This document shows, in pieces, positions 44,648 to 53,210 of a stretch of 62,443 nucleotides of DNA. Source of the stretch: Thermodesulfovibrio yellowstonii (GTDB lineage Bacteria; Nitrospirota; Thermodesulfovibrionia; Thermodesulfovibrionales; Dissulfurispiraceae); contig DYHD01000005.1 in the NCBI GenBank assembly GCA_020724365.1, positions 1-62,443 of the forward strand, given 5' to 3'. Numbering within the stretch: the stretch's first letter is position 1; every line of letters begins with the position of its first letter. Under the pieces are notes generated by a model that did no database searches, was not told the origin of the DNA, and was given only the letters and a program-made list of their open reading frames with translations. The position numbers and the translations under genes are program-made.

Positions 44648-47600
44648 AGGAACTGAAGCAGCAGATACAGGAAGCCATTGCCTCTTTTGCTGCCGGCAAT
44701 CTTGCAAACAATGCAATCCGCCTTCTGAGTGTCCTTGGCTATGAAAGCGACCGAACCGTTGAGCTTTCGCCAAATACATTTGAGAGCTTGTCAGAATATT
44801 TTGATATTGTTGGACGGGGATTTGACCCTGAAAAGGCAAAGGTTAAAGAATGGGAATCCATAGACATCATCTTTCAGCTCACAGAAGACGACATTAAGAA
44901 AAGCCATTCCCTTTTTGAGACAAAGCAGTATAACGATAAGATTATAGAATCCTATCTGTTTTTTGCCATTTCCCTTGTCGGAGATAAATATACCCGCGGC
45001 GACTTGGTAAGAATTACAAGGGAGATCAATAAACTCACGCCGATGCCTGCGATGATATTGTTTAAATACAACCATTATCTGACCATTGCCGTCATTGACC
45101 GGAGACTCCACAAGCGGGAAAGCACAAAGGATGTCCTCGAAAAGGTCACACTCATCAAAGACATACAAATTCCCTCCCCGCCTTTACAAGGAGGGGTGAC
45201 CGAAGGTTGGGGTGGTACTCACCGTGCGCATATTGAGATACTTCATGACCTCTCTTTTGCTGAGCTGCAGGACAAGCACAGGTTTACAAATTTTGTTGAG
45301 CTTCACAATGCATGGAGAAAAACTCTCGATACCAAAGAACTGAATAAGAAGTTCTTCCGCGAACTTGCAAACTGGTACTTCTGGGCACTCAACAATGTTG
45401 AATTCCCTGATGATGCCGAGAAGAACAAGGACGTTCGCAATGCTATAAATGTTATCCGCATGATCACCCGGCTTATCTTCATCTGGTTTATGAAAGAAAA
45501 AGGATTAATCCCTGAAGACCTCTTTAATCAGTCAAAGGTGAATGAAATTCTTGTAGGGGCAGATTTTAAATCTGCCCTTGATAATGCAGATACTGGGCGG
45601 GTTGCAAACCCGCCCCTACAAAAGCGCCATTCCGTTTATTACAAAGCCATCCTCCAGAACCTTTTCTTTGCCACCCTGAATACGGAGATGAACAAGGACA
45701 AGCCCGGCACCCGCAAATTCAGAGGCAAGAACAAAGGTGATGGCAGAGACCAGCACTATATGATTCACAATGTTTTCAGATATGAAGATTATTTTGTAAA
45801 TCCTCATGACAGCCTGAAGAAATATTTTGAAGATATCCCCTTCCTAAACGGCGGCCTTTTTGAATGTTTGGATAAGGAAATTGTAGGGGCAGGTCTTGTG
45901 CCTGCCAGGGCCGAAGAAGGGCACCCACAAGGGATGCCCCTACAAAAGAATATCATCCGCATTGACGGTTTCTCCGACAGAAAGGACAATCCCCTGAAGG
46001 TGCCGGATTATCTTTTCTTCTCTTCGGAGCAATCAGTAGACCTCAATGAAATATATGGAACCAGGAACAAAGCCTATAAGGTCAGAGGTCTGATAGATAT
46101 TCTCGACAGCTACAAGTTTACTGTTGATGAGAATACGCCGATTGAAGAAGAAATCGCCCTTGACCCTGAGTTATTAGGCAAGGTCTTTGAGAACCTGCTG
46201 GCAAGCTATAACCCTGAGACACAGACGACAGCGCGCAAGCAAACAGGCTCTTTTTATACACCACGAGAGATTGTCAACTACATGGTTGACGAATCCATTA
46301 TTGCGTATCTTTCGACAAAACTCATTGCGAAGATTCCCACTCTTGGCAAGGACGAGAAAGGACTTGATTCGAGGCTGAGACACCTCCTCGCCTACAATGA
46401 CGAGCCTCACAAGTTCACAGCGGCTGAAATTGATCTGCTCATATCCGCAATCAACACCCTGAAGGCTCTCGACCCTGCCTGCGGTTCTGGAGCGTTTCCG
46501 ATGGGTATGCTTCATAAGCTGGTTTATATCCTCGGAAGGCTCGACCCTGACAACTCAAAATGGCGTGAGCTTCAGAAGCAGAAGGCAATCAAGGAGACAG
46601 AAGAGGCATATAAGATCGGGGACAAGGAAGAGCGCGAAAATAGACTCCTCGATATCAGCGAGGTTTTTGAAAACAATGCATCTGACTATGGAAGAAAGCT
46701 TTATCTTATTGAAAACTGCATCTTCGGCGTTGACATCCAGCCGATAGCCGTGCAGATCGCAAAGCTCAGGTTTTTCATCTCCCTGATCGTTGACCAGAGG
46801 ATTGACCTTGTAGGGGCAGGTTTAAAACCTGCCCATGAAAATAGACAAACACAAAATACAAGGCGGGTTACGAACCCGCCCCTACAAAACAGGGGAATAC
46901 GGCCCCTGCCGAACCTTGAGACAAAATTTGTGGCTGCAAATACGCTAATCGGGATAGAGAAACCTAAGGTACTTAAGCTTTCAATGAATGTGGCAGAAAT
47001 CGACCGCAAGGAAACTGAACTGAAAAAGGTGCGTGAACGGCATTTCACTGCAAGAACGCAGCAAACAAAGAATAAATGTCGCGATGAAGATAGACGCCTT
47101 CGCTCAGAAATATCTGAGCTGCTGAAAAGTGATGGTTGGGATAATGCGGTTGCTCGTAAACTTGCCGAATGGAACCCTTACGACCAGAATGCTTCGGCGG
47201 ATTTCTTTGATCCTGAGTGGATGTTTGGGATTAATGTAGGGGCAGGCCCCTGTGCCTGCCCTGAATTACCCTGTAGAACAACAACCGCCAAAAAACAGGG
47301 CAACCACAGGGGGTTGCCCCTACGAAATACGGGTGCGGATGAGGGGTTTGACATTGTGATCGGCAATCCGCCTTATGTCAAGGAATATACGCACAGAGAT
47401 GCATTTGATGGTGTGAGAGCGTCACAATATTATCAGGGCAAGATGGACATATGGTATCTTTTTGCCTGCTTATCCCTTGATATACTACGTAAGGGTTCAG
47501 GAATACTGACTTTTATTGCAACAAACAACTGGGTAACAAATGCGGGCGCTTCAAAAATGAGAAACAAGGTCATCCGAGAGGTACAAATTCTAAAAATGCT

Positions 47601-48681
47601 TGATTTTGGGAATTACAAAATATTTGAATCTGCCGATATACAAACAATGGTTATGATTTTTAAAAGTGATGACCAAAATTCTGAATACACATTTGATTAT
47701 AGGAAGCTATTTGGCAAAACTGTGACACTTAGTGATGTGATGGATTTGCTAATTCATGGCGATAATGAACAGGCCGTATATTTAATGCCAATTATTAATA
47801 GAAATGCACTAAGTGATAAGCCCTTAACTTTTAGCAACGATAGAGAAGAGACTCTTTTACAAAAAATCAGAAGCAAAGCAAATTTTAAATTAGATGAAAA
47901 GAAAGAAGTTGCTCAGGGAATAGTTGCTCCGCAGGATTTTTTAAATAATACTGCCCAACGCGCGTTGGGCATGGATTTTGCGGTTGGTGAAGGGATATTT
48001 TGCTTATCTAACCACGAGAAAAAAGAGTTAGGCTTGAGTAAAGAAGAACGGAGCATTGTTAGACCATACTTTACAACCAATGAACTTCATAAGTATTATG
48101 GAGATCCGAAGAACAATTACTGGATAATATACACAGACTCTTCCTTCAAAAACCCACGAATAATCCGGCAATATCCGAATTTAAAAAGACATCTGGACAG
48201 ATTTAAATCAATTATCACATCAGATAATGCACCGTATGGACTGCATAGGGCAAGAATAGAATATTTTTTTAAGGGAGAAAAAATAATATCATTGAGGAAA
48301 TGTTCTGAGCCAACTTTTACCTATACAGATTATGATTGTTATGTATCCCAAACCTTTTTTGTAATTAAAAGCTCAAGAATCAACATGAAATTTCTGACTG
48401 CATTATTAAACTCAAAATTAATCGCATTTTGGCTTCGTTATAAAGGCAAGATGCAGGGTCATCAATTTCAGGTTGATAAAGAACCATTATTAGACATACC
48501 TATTAGAAAACCAGAAACAGAGCAGCCCTTCATCACCTTTGTCGACCAAATCCTCGCCGCCAAGAAGAAAAATCCCAAAGCCGACACCTCCGCCCTCGAA
48601 AAACAGATTGACGAAATGGTCTATGCCCTTTACGGCCTTACGCCGGAAGAGATTGCGATTGTGGAGGGGAAGAAAAAGTGA
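44644..48681 (+). CDS. Eco57I-like adenine DNA methylase, with five in-frame palindromic repeats
   Basis: A 1345-residue class I N6-adenine methyltransferase, probably the modification and specificity subunit of the system with the PLD helicase. SAM motif I is DPACGSGAF (610-618) and catalytic motif IV is IGNPPY (906-911). The C-terminal half after about 1000 should hold target recognition. It ends with the tail QIDEMVYALYGLTPEEIAIV. Five repeat-derived segments are inserted at residues 176-192, 304-326, 414-434, 723-748 and 865-894, together about 9% of the protein. Flanking conserved blocks read on without loss. The reading frame is intact throughout, so the gene could still work. Confidence 0.88.
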   Translation: MKELKQQIQEAIASFAAGNLANNAIRLLSVLGYESDRTVELSPNTFESLSEYFDIVGRGFDPEKAKVKEWESIDIIFQLTEDDIKKSHSLFETKQYNDKIIESYLFFAISLVGDKYTRGDLVRITREINKLTPMPAMILFKYNHYLTIAVIDRRLHKRESTKDVLEKVTLIKDIQIPSPPLQGGVTEGWGGTHRAHIEILHDLSFAELQDKHRFTNFVELHNAWRKTLDTKELNKKFFRELANWYFWALNNVEFPDDAEKNKDVRNAINVIRMITRLIFIWFMKEKGLIPEDLFNQSKVNEILVGADFKSALDNADTGRVANPPLQKRHSVYYKAILQNLFFATLNTEMNKDKPGTRKFRGKNKGDGRDQHYMIHNVFRYEDYFVNPHDSLKKYFEDIPFLNGGLFECLDKEIVGAGLVPARAEEGHPQGMPLQKNIIRIDGFSDRKDNPLKVPDYLFFSSEQSVDLNEIYGTRNKAYKVRGLIDILDSYKFTVDENTPIEEEIALDPELLGKVFENLLASYNPETQTTARKQTGSFYTPREIVNYMVDESIIAYLSTKLIAKIPTLGKDEKGLDSRLRHLLAYNDEPHKFTAAEIDLLISAINTLKALDPACGSGAFPMGMLHKLVYILGRLDPDNSKWRELQKQKAIKETEEAYKIGDKEERENRLLDISEVFENNASDYGRKLYLIENCIFGVDIQPIAVQIAKLRFFISLIVDQRIDLVGAGLKPAHENRQTQNTRRVTNPPLQNRGIRPLPNLETKFVAANTLIGIEKPKVLKLSMNVAEIDRKETELKKVRERHFTARTQQTKNKCRDEDRRLRSEISELLKSDGWDNAVARKLAEWNPYDQNASADFFDPEWMFGINVGAGPCACPELPCRTTTAKKQGNHRGLPLRNTGADEGFDIVIGNPPYVKEYTHRDAFDGVRASQYYQGKMDIWYLFACLSLDILRKGSGILTFIATNNWVTNAGASKMRNKVIREVQILKMLDFGNYKIFESADIQTMVMIFKSDDQNSEYTFDYRKLFGKTVTLSDVMDLLIHGDNEQAVYLMPIINRNALSDKPLTFSNDREETLLQKIRSKANFKLDEKKEVAQGIVAPQDFLNNTAQRALGMDFAVGEGIFCLSNHEKKELGLSKEERSIVRPYFTTNELHKYYGDPKNNYWIIYTDSSFKNPRIIRQYPNLKRHLDRFKSIITSDNAPYGLHRARIEYFFKGEKIISLRKCSEPTFTYTDYDCYVSQTFFVIKSSRINMKFLTALLNSKLIAFWLRYKGKMQGHQFQVDKEPLLDIPIRKPETEQPFITFVDQILAAKKKNPKADTSALEKQIDEMVYALYGLTPEEIAIVEGKKK
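45169..45219. repeat. In-frame repeat 1 in the methylase gene
   Basis: 51 bp (17 codons) of the GGGGAGG type, with inverted CCCTCCCCGCC and GGAGGGG. It encodes PSPPLQGGVTEGWGG between LIKDIQ and HRAHIEILHDLSF. It differs in family from the four repeats that follow. Confidence 0.65.
45552..45620. repeat. In-frame repeat 2 in the methylase gene (TGTAGGGGCA type)
   Basis: 69 bp, begins TGTAGGGGCA and ends CGCCCCTACA. It is composed of two small palindromes (GGGCAGATTTTAAATCTGCC and GGGCGGGTTGCAAACCCGCC). It encodes residues 304-326, starting VGAD and ending PPLQ. Confidence 0.8.
45882..45944. repeat. In-frame repeat 3 in the methylase gene (TGTAGGGGCA type)
   Basis: 63 bp, begins TGTAGGGGCA and ends TGCCCCTACA. 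It encodes residues 414-434, starting VGAGLVPAR and ending GMPLQ, inserted after GGLFECLDKEI. Confidence 0.8.
46809..46886. repeat. In-frame repeat 4 in the methylase gene (TGTAGGGGCA type)
   Basis: 78 bp, begins TGTAGGGGCA and ends CGCCCCTACA. It encodes residues 723-748, starting VGAGLKPAH and ending NPPLQ, before the conserved RPLPNLETKFVAANTLIG. Confidence 0.8.
47235..47324. repeat. In-frame repeat 5 in the methylase gene (TGTAGGGGCA type)
   Basis: 90 bp, begins TGTAGGGGCA and ends TGCCCCTACG. It encodes residues 865-894, starting VGAGPCACP and ending GLPLR, placed just ahead of the catalytic GFDIVIGNPPY motif. Confidence 0.8.
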
Positions 48682-48733
48682 ATAGATCAATAATAATCAC
48701 AATAGGGGACATAGCTGAAAGGAGGGCTGCTGC

Positions 48734-49576
48734 GTGAAAAGCGAAATCATCATCCAGTTGCACAAGAATTTCGAGGATTACGCCCACGAAATTGACGGTG
48801 AAGAATTCTGGTTTGCCCGTGACCTGATGGGGCTGCTTGGATATACCAAATGGGAAAACTTCGCCAAGGTAATAGACAAGGCAAAGATTTCATGCCAAAC
48901 CTCAGGTCATTCCATCAGTGACCATTTTCCTGACGTCAGGAAAATGGTTTATATCGGCTCTGGAGCTGAAAGACCGATAGATGACATTGCTCTCACTCGT
49001 TACGCCTGTTATCTCATCGCTCAAAATGGCGACCCTCGCAAGGTGGAAATCGCCTTTGCTCAGACTTACTTTGCCGTTCAGACGCGGCGGGTAGAGCTGA
49101 TCGAAAAGCGTCTTGCCGAACAGGAGCGTCTCACTGCACGACAGAAACTCTCTCTGTCCGAGAAAGAGCTTTCCGGTCTCATTTTTGAGCGTATTGGTGA
49201 CAATAGCGGTTTTGCCCGTATTCGCAGCAAGGGCGATGCAGCTCTGTTTGGCGGGAAAAGCACCCAACAGATGAAGGGACGTCTGAACGTGCCGGATAGT
49301 CGCGCACTGGCTGATTTCCTTCCCACTATTACTATCAAGGCCAAAGACTTTGCTGCAGAAATAACCAACTTCAATATCCGGCGTGATAATCTGCGCCACG
49401 AGGGAACAATTACTAACGAGCATGTTAAGAACAATCTTGATGTTCGTAAGGTATTGACTGACCGTGGCATTAAACCCGAAGAACTTCCACCTGCTGAAGA
49501 CATCAAGAAATTAGAGCGCCGCGTTAAATCAGAGGAAAAGCAGATTGCGAAAAAGACTGTGAAGCCAAGAGACTGA
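48734..49576 (+). CDS. dinD: DinD-like DNA damage-inducible protein
   Basis: Homologue of DinD, which in E. coli is LexA-controlled and inhibits RecA filaments. The start is GTG 48734, with GGAGG at 48721-48725. The BRO/KilA-N-like N-terminal domain reads FWFARDLMGLLGYTKWENF. It is followed by RPIDDIALTRYACYLIAQN and a C-terminal domain with GDAALFGGKSTQQMK. 280 residues. I see no LexA-type box upstream. It lies 52 bp after the methylase and just before a methylase-tail copy, as cargo in the island. Confidence 0.9.
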   Translation: MKSEIIIQLHKNFEDYAHEIDGEEFWFARDLMGLLGYTKWENFAKVIDKAKISCQTSGHSISDHFPDVRKMVYIGSGAERPIDDIALTRYACYLIAQNGDPRKVEIAFAQTYFAVQTRRVELIEKRLAEQERLTARQKLSLSEKELSGLIFERIGDNSGFARIRSKGDAALFGGKSTQQMKGRLNVPDSRALADFLPTITIKAKDFAAEITNFNIRRDNLRHEGTITNEHVKNNLDVRKVLTDRGIKPEELPPAEDIKKLERRVKSEEKQIAKKTVKPRD

Positions 49577-49577
49577 A

Positions 49578-49670
49578 ATGATCGCACTCGAAAAGCAGAT
49601 CGACGAAATGGTCTATGCCCTCTATGGCCTCACGCCGGAAGAGATTGCGATTGTGGAGGGGAAGAAGTGA
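49578..49670 (+). pseudogene. Methylase 3'-end copy 2 (30-codon tail)
   Basis: A mini reading frame, M-I-A-L-E-K then QIDEMVYALYGLTPEEIAIV, matching the last 30 residues of the methylase (48592-48681). The DNA differs at six sites, all synonymous third positions, plus loss of one lysine codon. That pattern says it diverged while it was coding, as the end of another methylase gene. Its stop overlaps the next gene's GTG start by 4 bp, and its GGAGGGG serves as that gene's ribosome binding site. Confidence 0.75.
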
Positions 49671-51418
49671 ATCAGCAAGCCTTCTTGGATACGCTTGAGC
49701 GGCTTCGTAAACTGCCGCGCGAAGCTGCAACCGTGGAGTTTAAGCTGAACTGGGATCATGCTCCCGACATTGGACATTATATTTCAGCACTGGGCAATTC
49801 GGCAGCTCTCGACGGCCATGACCGGGCTTGGCTGGTATGGGGCATTGATAACAATAAACACGAGGTGCATGGTACAACTTTCAACCCATTCACTGCAAAA
49901 GGGGAAGGCAATCAGCCGCTGATAGTTTGGCTGACACAAATGATTGTTCCCCGCCCTGATTTCGAATTTTACGAATTGCCCCGTACTGATGGACGTGTCG
50001 TGATGCTGGAAATACATCCGCCTCGAAGTGCGCCATTGGCCTTTGACGGTATACGCTATATTCGCATCGATAGCAACAAGGTTCCCTTGGCCAAACACCC
50101 TGATAAGGAAGCAAGGTTATGGTCTGCGCTTGGTCAGAAGGATGACTGGTCTGGAGAACTTGTAGCTGGCGCGACGTTGGACGACCTCGATCCCAATGCC
50201 ATAAAGGCTGTGAGAAAGCGGTTTGCCGAGTATTTGATCAAGAACGAACCTGAAACTTCCAGACATGACAAGATTCGTGCGGACATTCAATCATGGGATG
50301 TACCCACCCTGCTGAATAAGGCACATATAACCAAGCAAGGGCGTCTCACCCGATCTGCATTGTTGCTGCTTGGACGAGATGAAGCAGCACATTTTTTGTC
50401 GCCTGTTGACGCAAAGATCAGTTGGATCTTGCGTGATGAGCACAATCGGGCCATTAGCAACCAGCATTTCGGCATGCCGATGCTCCTATCTTCAGAGGCG
50501 TTATTCAGGGGTATCCGCAATATAACGCTGGAGTATATGCCCGATGGCACACTATTTCCATCTCCCGTTCCGCAATATGGCTCTTGGGTAATTCGTGAAG
50601 CCTTGCACAATTGTATCACTCATCAGGATTACTGTCTGGGTGGCAAGATCAACGTAGTGGAACATCCGGACAGGCTGGTGTTTTTCAATTTAGGGGTCTT
50701 CATTCCTCCAAGTGTGGAGTGGATGCTGGAGAATCAATCTCCGCCTGAGCATTACCGCAATTAGTGGCTGATTGACGGCATGGTGCGTCTGAGGATGATA
50801 GATCAGATCGGCAGCGGCATTCGCCGGATGTTCGAGACACAGCGTGAAAGATTTTTCCCTCTGCCTGATTATTTGATCGAGCCGGACTCTCAAGCAAGGC
50901 CTCGGATAGAGGTATCCATTAGCGGCAAGATTATGGATGCCAAATACACTCGGATTCTTATGAAGCGTCCGGATCTGGGGTTACATGAAGTGCTTTTACT
51001 CGACCGCGTACAGAAGAATCAGAGAATCACACGCATTGAGGTCAAACAGCTTAAAGTACAAAAGCTGATAGAAGGTCGCTCACCAAATTACTATATCTCA
51101 GCCAAGGTGGCTGATTGGGCTGGACAGAAGGCCGACTATATTCGAAACCGCGCACTTGATGATGATTACTATAAGCGTTTAGTTGTGGAATATCTCCAGA
51201 AATTCAAACATGCCAGCCGGCAGGAGTTGAATGATTTGCTTTTACCCAAGCTTTCTGATGCGCTCACTCCTGACCAGAAAACGCATAAAGTCAGAAATCT
51301 TATACAATTTCTGCGCCGCGACGGCATAATTCTGAATACTGGAACAAACAAGACCCCGGCGTGGGTACTGTCCGATAAAAAAGTTATTGCTAAAAGGACG
51401 AAAGAAAATCCGGATTAG
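49667..51418 (+). pseudogene. AlbA/Schlafen-type ATP-binding protein interrupted by one in-frame TAG
   Basis: The frame is 584 codons long with a single TAG at 50762-50764 (codon 366). The first part (365 residues, GTG start, GGAGGGG upstream) has an AlbA_2/Schlafen-like domain (REAATVEFKLNWD, IGHYISALGNSA) and the start of a RecG-type HATPase_c_4 region (VIREALHNCITHQDY). After the stop, the same frame continues WLIDGMVRLRMIDQIGSGIRRM, the rest of that domain, then winged-helix segments. A restart at ATG 50780 would give 212 residues. Nonsense mutation, readthrough or sequence error are all possible. Confidence 0.8.
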
Positions 51419-51637
51419 CAGTATTTATTAGCAACAAAATGCTTCAACTAATTGATAGATATGATTACTTTACTTAAAGGTTATCTTCTGCTTTTCAAAG
51501 CAGGAACTCGACAGAGTGCAGCGCACCCTGAAGGATTTGAATATGACAGATGACCCTTATGTTATCCTGGTGGATGCGCGCAAAGACAATAAACCGTCAG
51601 GGTCAAAGGCGTGAACGGGGAAGGACGGAAATAAACC
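51419..51637. other. Gap with a short unassigned coding remnant
   Basis: 219 bp without an intact gene. One frame is open for about 49 codons up to a stop at 51612-51614. It reads KQELDRVQRTLKDLNMTDD and then PYVILVDARKD, without a start codon. It looks like the C-terminus of a lost gene that I cannot name. Confidence 0.4.
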
Positions 51638-52339
51638 ATGGCTGAATATAATATTTACTGTGATGAGAGCTGTCATCTTGAGCATGACAGGCAGCCGATT
51701 ATGGTACTAGGCGGCATGTGGTGCCCTAAAGAAGCGGCTAAGCAGATTGCATCGGACATAAGAGCAATCAAGAACAAGCACGCGGCGAGCGGTGAGCTTA
51801 AGTGGGCGAAGGTTTCGCATTCAAGGCGTGATTATTTTCTGGAGATTGTTGATTACTTTTTCAGGACACCGTCATTGAATTTCAGATGTCTTGTTGTAGA
51901 TGACAAGACAAAGCTGAACCACGATTACTTTAATATGGGAAGCCATGATTCATTCTACTACAAGATGTATTTTTACATGCTCAGGAACATTCTGAGTCGA
52001 GGGCATCGGTATAATATTTACATGGATATCAAGGATACAAGGAGCGCCCAAAAAATTGCGATGCTGAAGAATGTTCTGTGCAATAATGTTTACGATTTCA
52101 CTCAGCAGATGATCGGCAATATCCAAAACATTCATTCTCACGAGTCCGAGATACTTCAGTTGGCTGATCTGTTCATCGGCGCGGTAAGCTATTACAATCG
52201 CAGCCTTGCCGGAAGCAGCGCAAAGAAGGATATTGTTCAAAAAATCATGACTCGTGCCGGTCAAAACCTGAGTCGTTCAAGCCCACCGTGGGTAGATAAG
52301 TTTAATTTGTTTATCTTCACGCCCTCGGAGGTTAAGTAA
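51638..52339 (+). CDS. DUF3800 protein (RNase H-like fold)
   Basis: 233-residue DUF3800 protein. Candidate acidic residues for an RNase H-like site are D9-E10 in YCDES, D in YMDIKDTR and the C-terminal ILQLADLFIGAVSYY. The family is frequent in defence islands and prophages, with unknown activity. The stop and the next start overlap (TAATG), so it is paired with the following gene. Not clearly part of the restriction system. Confidence 0.85.
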   Translation: MAEYNIYCDESCHLEHDRQPIMVLGGMWCPKEAAKQIASDIRAIKNKHAASGELKWAKVSHSRRDYFLEIVDYFFRTPSLNFRCLVVDDKTKLNHDYFNMGSHDSFYYKMYFYMLRNILSRGHRYNIYMDIKDTRSAQKIAMLKNVLCNNVYDFTQQMIGNIQNIHSHESEILQLADLFIGAVSYYNRSLAGSSAKKDIVQKIMTRAGQNLSRSSPPWVDKFNLFIFTPSEVK

Positions 52340-52824
52340 TGGGGGATACGCCGTTGTTTCTTCCGCCGTTGCTCGATCTCGATGGTGAATGGGATGTTAT
52401 CCTTTCGCGTCTTTATGCTGTGTTTGTAAAGGATTTCAAGGAGTCAAATACCTGTCACCATGGGGTCAAGGTAATTTACAACGGGACTATCAAGCCTGAT
52501 GGTCTTGGAAAAGAAGAAGGGTTTTGGCATGTGGTAAGCAGGATTGATGATACGGTAGGGGATCGACTTATCGACTACTCAAGAGCAAAACGGCTACCCT
52601 GGGCAAAGCCACTGATGGAAAGCCATGATAGATCGGAAATTAAGGTATGGCAGTATCAGGAAGGCTCGGCGGACAAAGGAGTGAGGACATATATATGGCT
52701 TGAGAACTATGACTATGCCCTTATCCTGCAAAGAAAGAAAAAGGTGTTCTATTGGGTTACAGCATTTTATGTTGACTCATGGAAGAAGAAAGAATTAAGA
52801 AGGAAATTTGAATGCAAGGTTTAA
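52339..52824 (+). CDS. Conserved partner of DUF3800, unknown function
   Basis: A 161-residue soluble protein with no signal or membrane segments. The N-terminus reads FLPPLLDLDGEWDVILSRLY. FWHVVSRIDD, RAKRLPWAKPLME and the C-terminal YALILQRKKKVFYWVTAFYV follow. This layout (FWH, RxxRLPW, late strand pair) resembles small nuclease-like (BECR-type) domains, but this is a guess. It is translationally coupled to DUF3800 by a 1-bp overlap; the pair may be toxin and partner. Confidence 0.7.
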   Translation: MGDTPLFLPPLLDLDGEWDVILSRLYAVFVKDFKESNTCHHGVKVIYNGTIKPDGLGKEEGFWHVVSRIDDTVGDRLIDYSRAKRLPWAKPLMESHDRSEIKVWQYQEGSADKGVRTYIWLENYDYALILQRKKKVFYWVTAFYVDSWKKKELRRKFECKV

Positions 52825-53048
52825 AAAACAGCGACCGCCCTTTCAGGCGGCCCCCGAGTTCCTTCCTCCGCAATTGGTGGATGAACAATTTTATGTTTTT
52901 GAATAGAGCTGTTATTTTGGGGCCAACAACCCTTAGAAATGCCGACAGCTTTACACTGTAAAGCTTAATTTAAGCATAGCAGAAATAAAGGGGTGTTATT
53001 AAATTTAAATTTAAAATATATATATTAAATTTTTAAATGTCTCTGTCA
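52825..53048. other. AT-rich gap after the DUF3800 pair
   Basis: A weak hairpin CCGCC-N6-GGCGG lies at about 52836-52851 and could end the DUF3800 transcript. The rest is AT rich and without a gene until the methylase-tail remnant at 53049. Confidence 0.35.
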
Positions 53049-53175
53049 AAGGACCCCAACGCCGACACCTCTGCCCTTGAACGCCAGATTGACGAAATGG
53101 TTGGGCAGGCACAAGACCTGCCCCTACAACGGCTTCACGCCTGAAGAAATCGCGATTGTGGAGGGGAAAGGGTAA
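53049..53175 (+). pseudogene. Methylase 3'-end copy 3, broken by a palindromic repeat
   Basis: It begins K-D-P-N-A-D-T-S-A-L-E-R-Q-I-D-E-M-V and resumes in another frame as GFTPEEIAIVEGKG and a TAA stop. It matches the methylase end (KNPKADTSALEKQIDEMV). A 27-bp TGGGCAGG...CCTACA repeat replaced 12 bases of the tail and shifted the frame. No methylase body is attached. Confidence 0.7.
53102..53128. repeat. Half-size palindromic repeat inside methylase tail 3
   Basis: TGGGCAGGCACAAGACCTGC then CCCTACA, the same family as the in-frame methylase repeats (right end CCCCTACA). Here it breaks the frame. Confidence 0.65.
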
Positions 53176-53210
53176 AATGTTAGAATAATGACATCAAGGA
53201 GGTGCTATGC

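Noticed and set aside
44644..48681. CRISPR-like array from repeated TGTAGGGGCA ends
   Set aside because: The repeats are few, irregularly spaced by hundreds of bases, palindromic and inside a coding frame; there are no spacers or cas genes.
49078..49587. Minus-strand 169-codon and overlapping 173-codon frames
   Set aside because: They are shadows of dinD, which has family motifs and a ribosome binding site.
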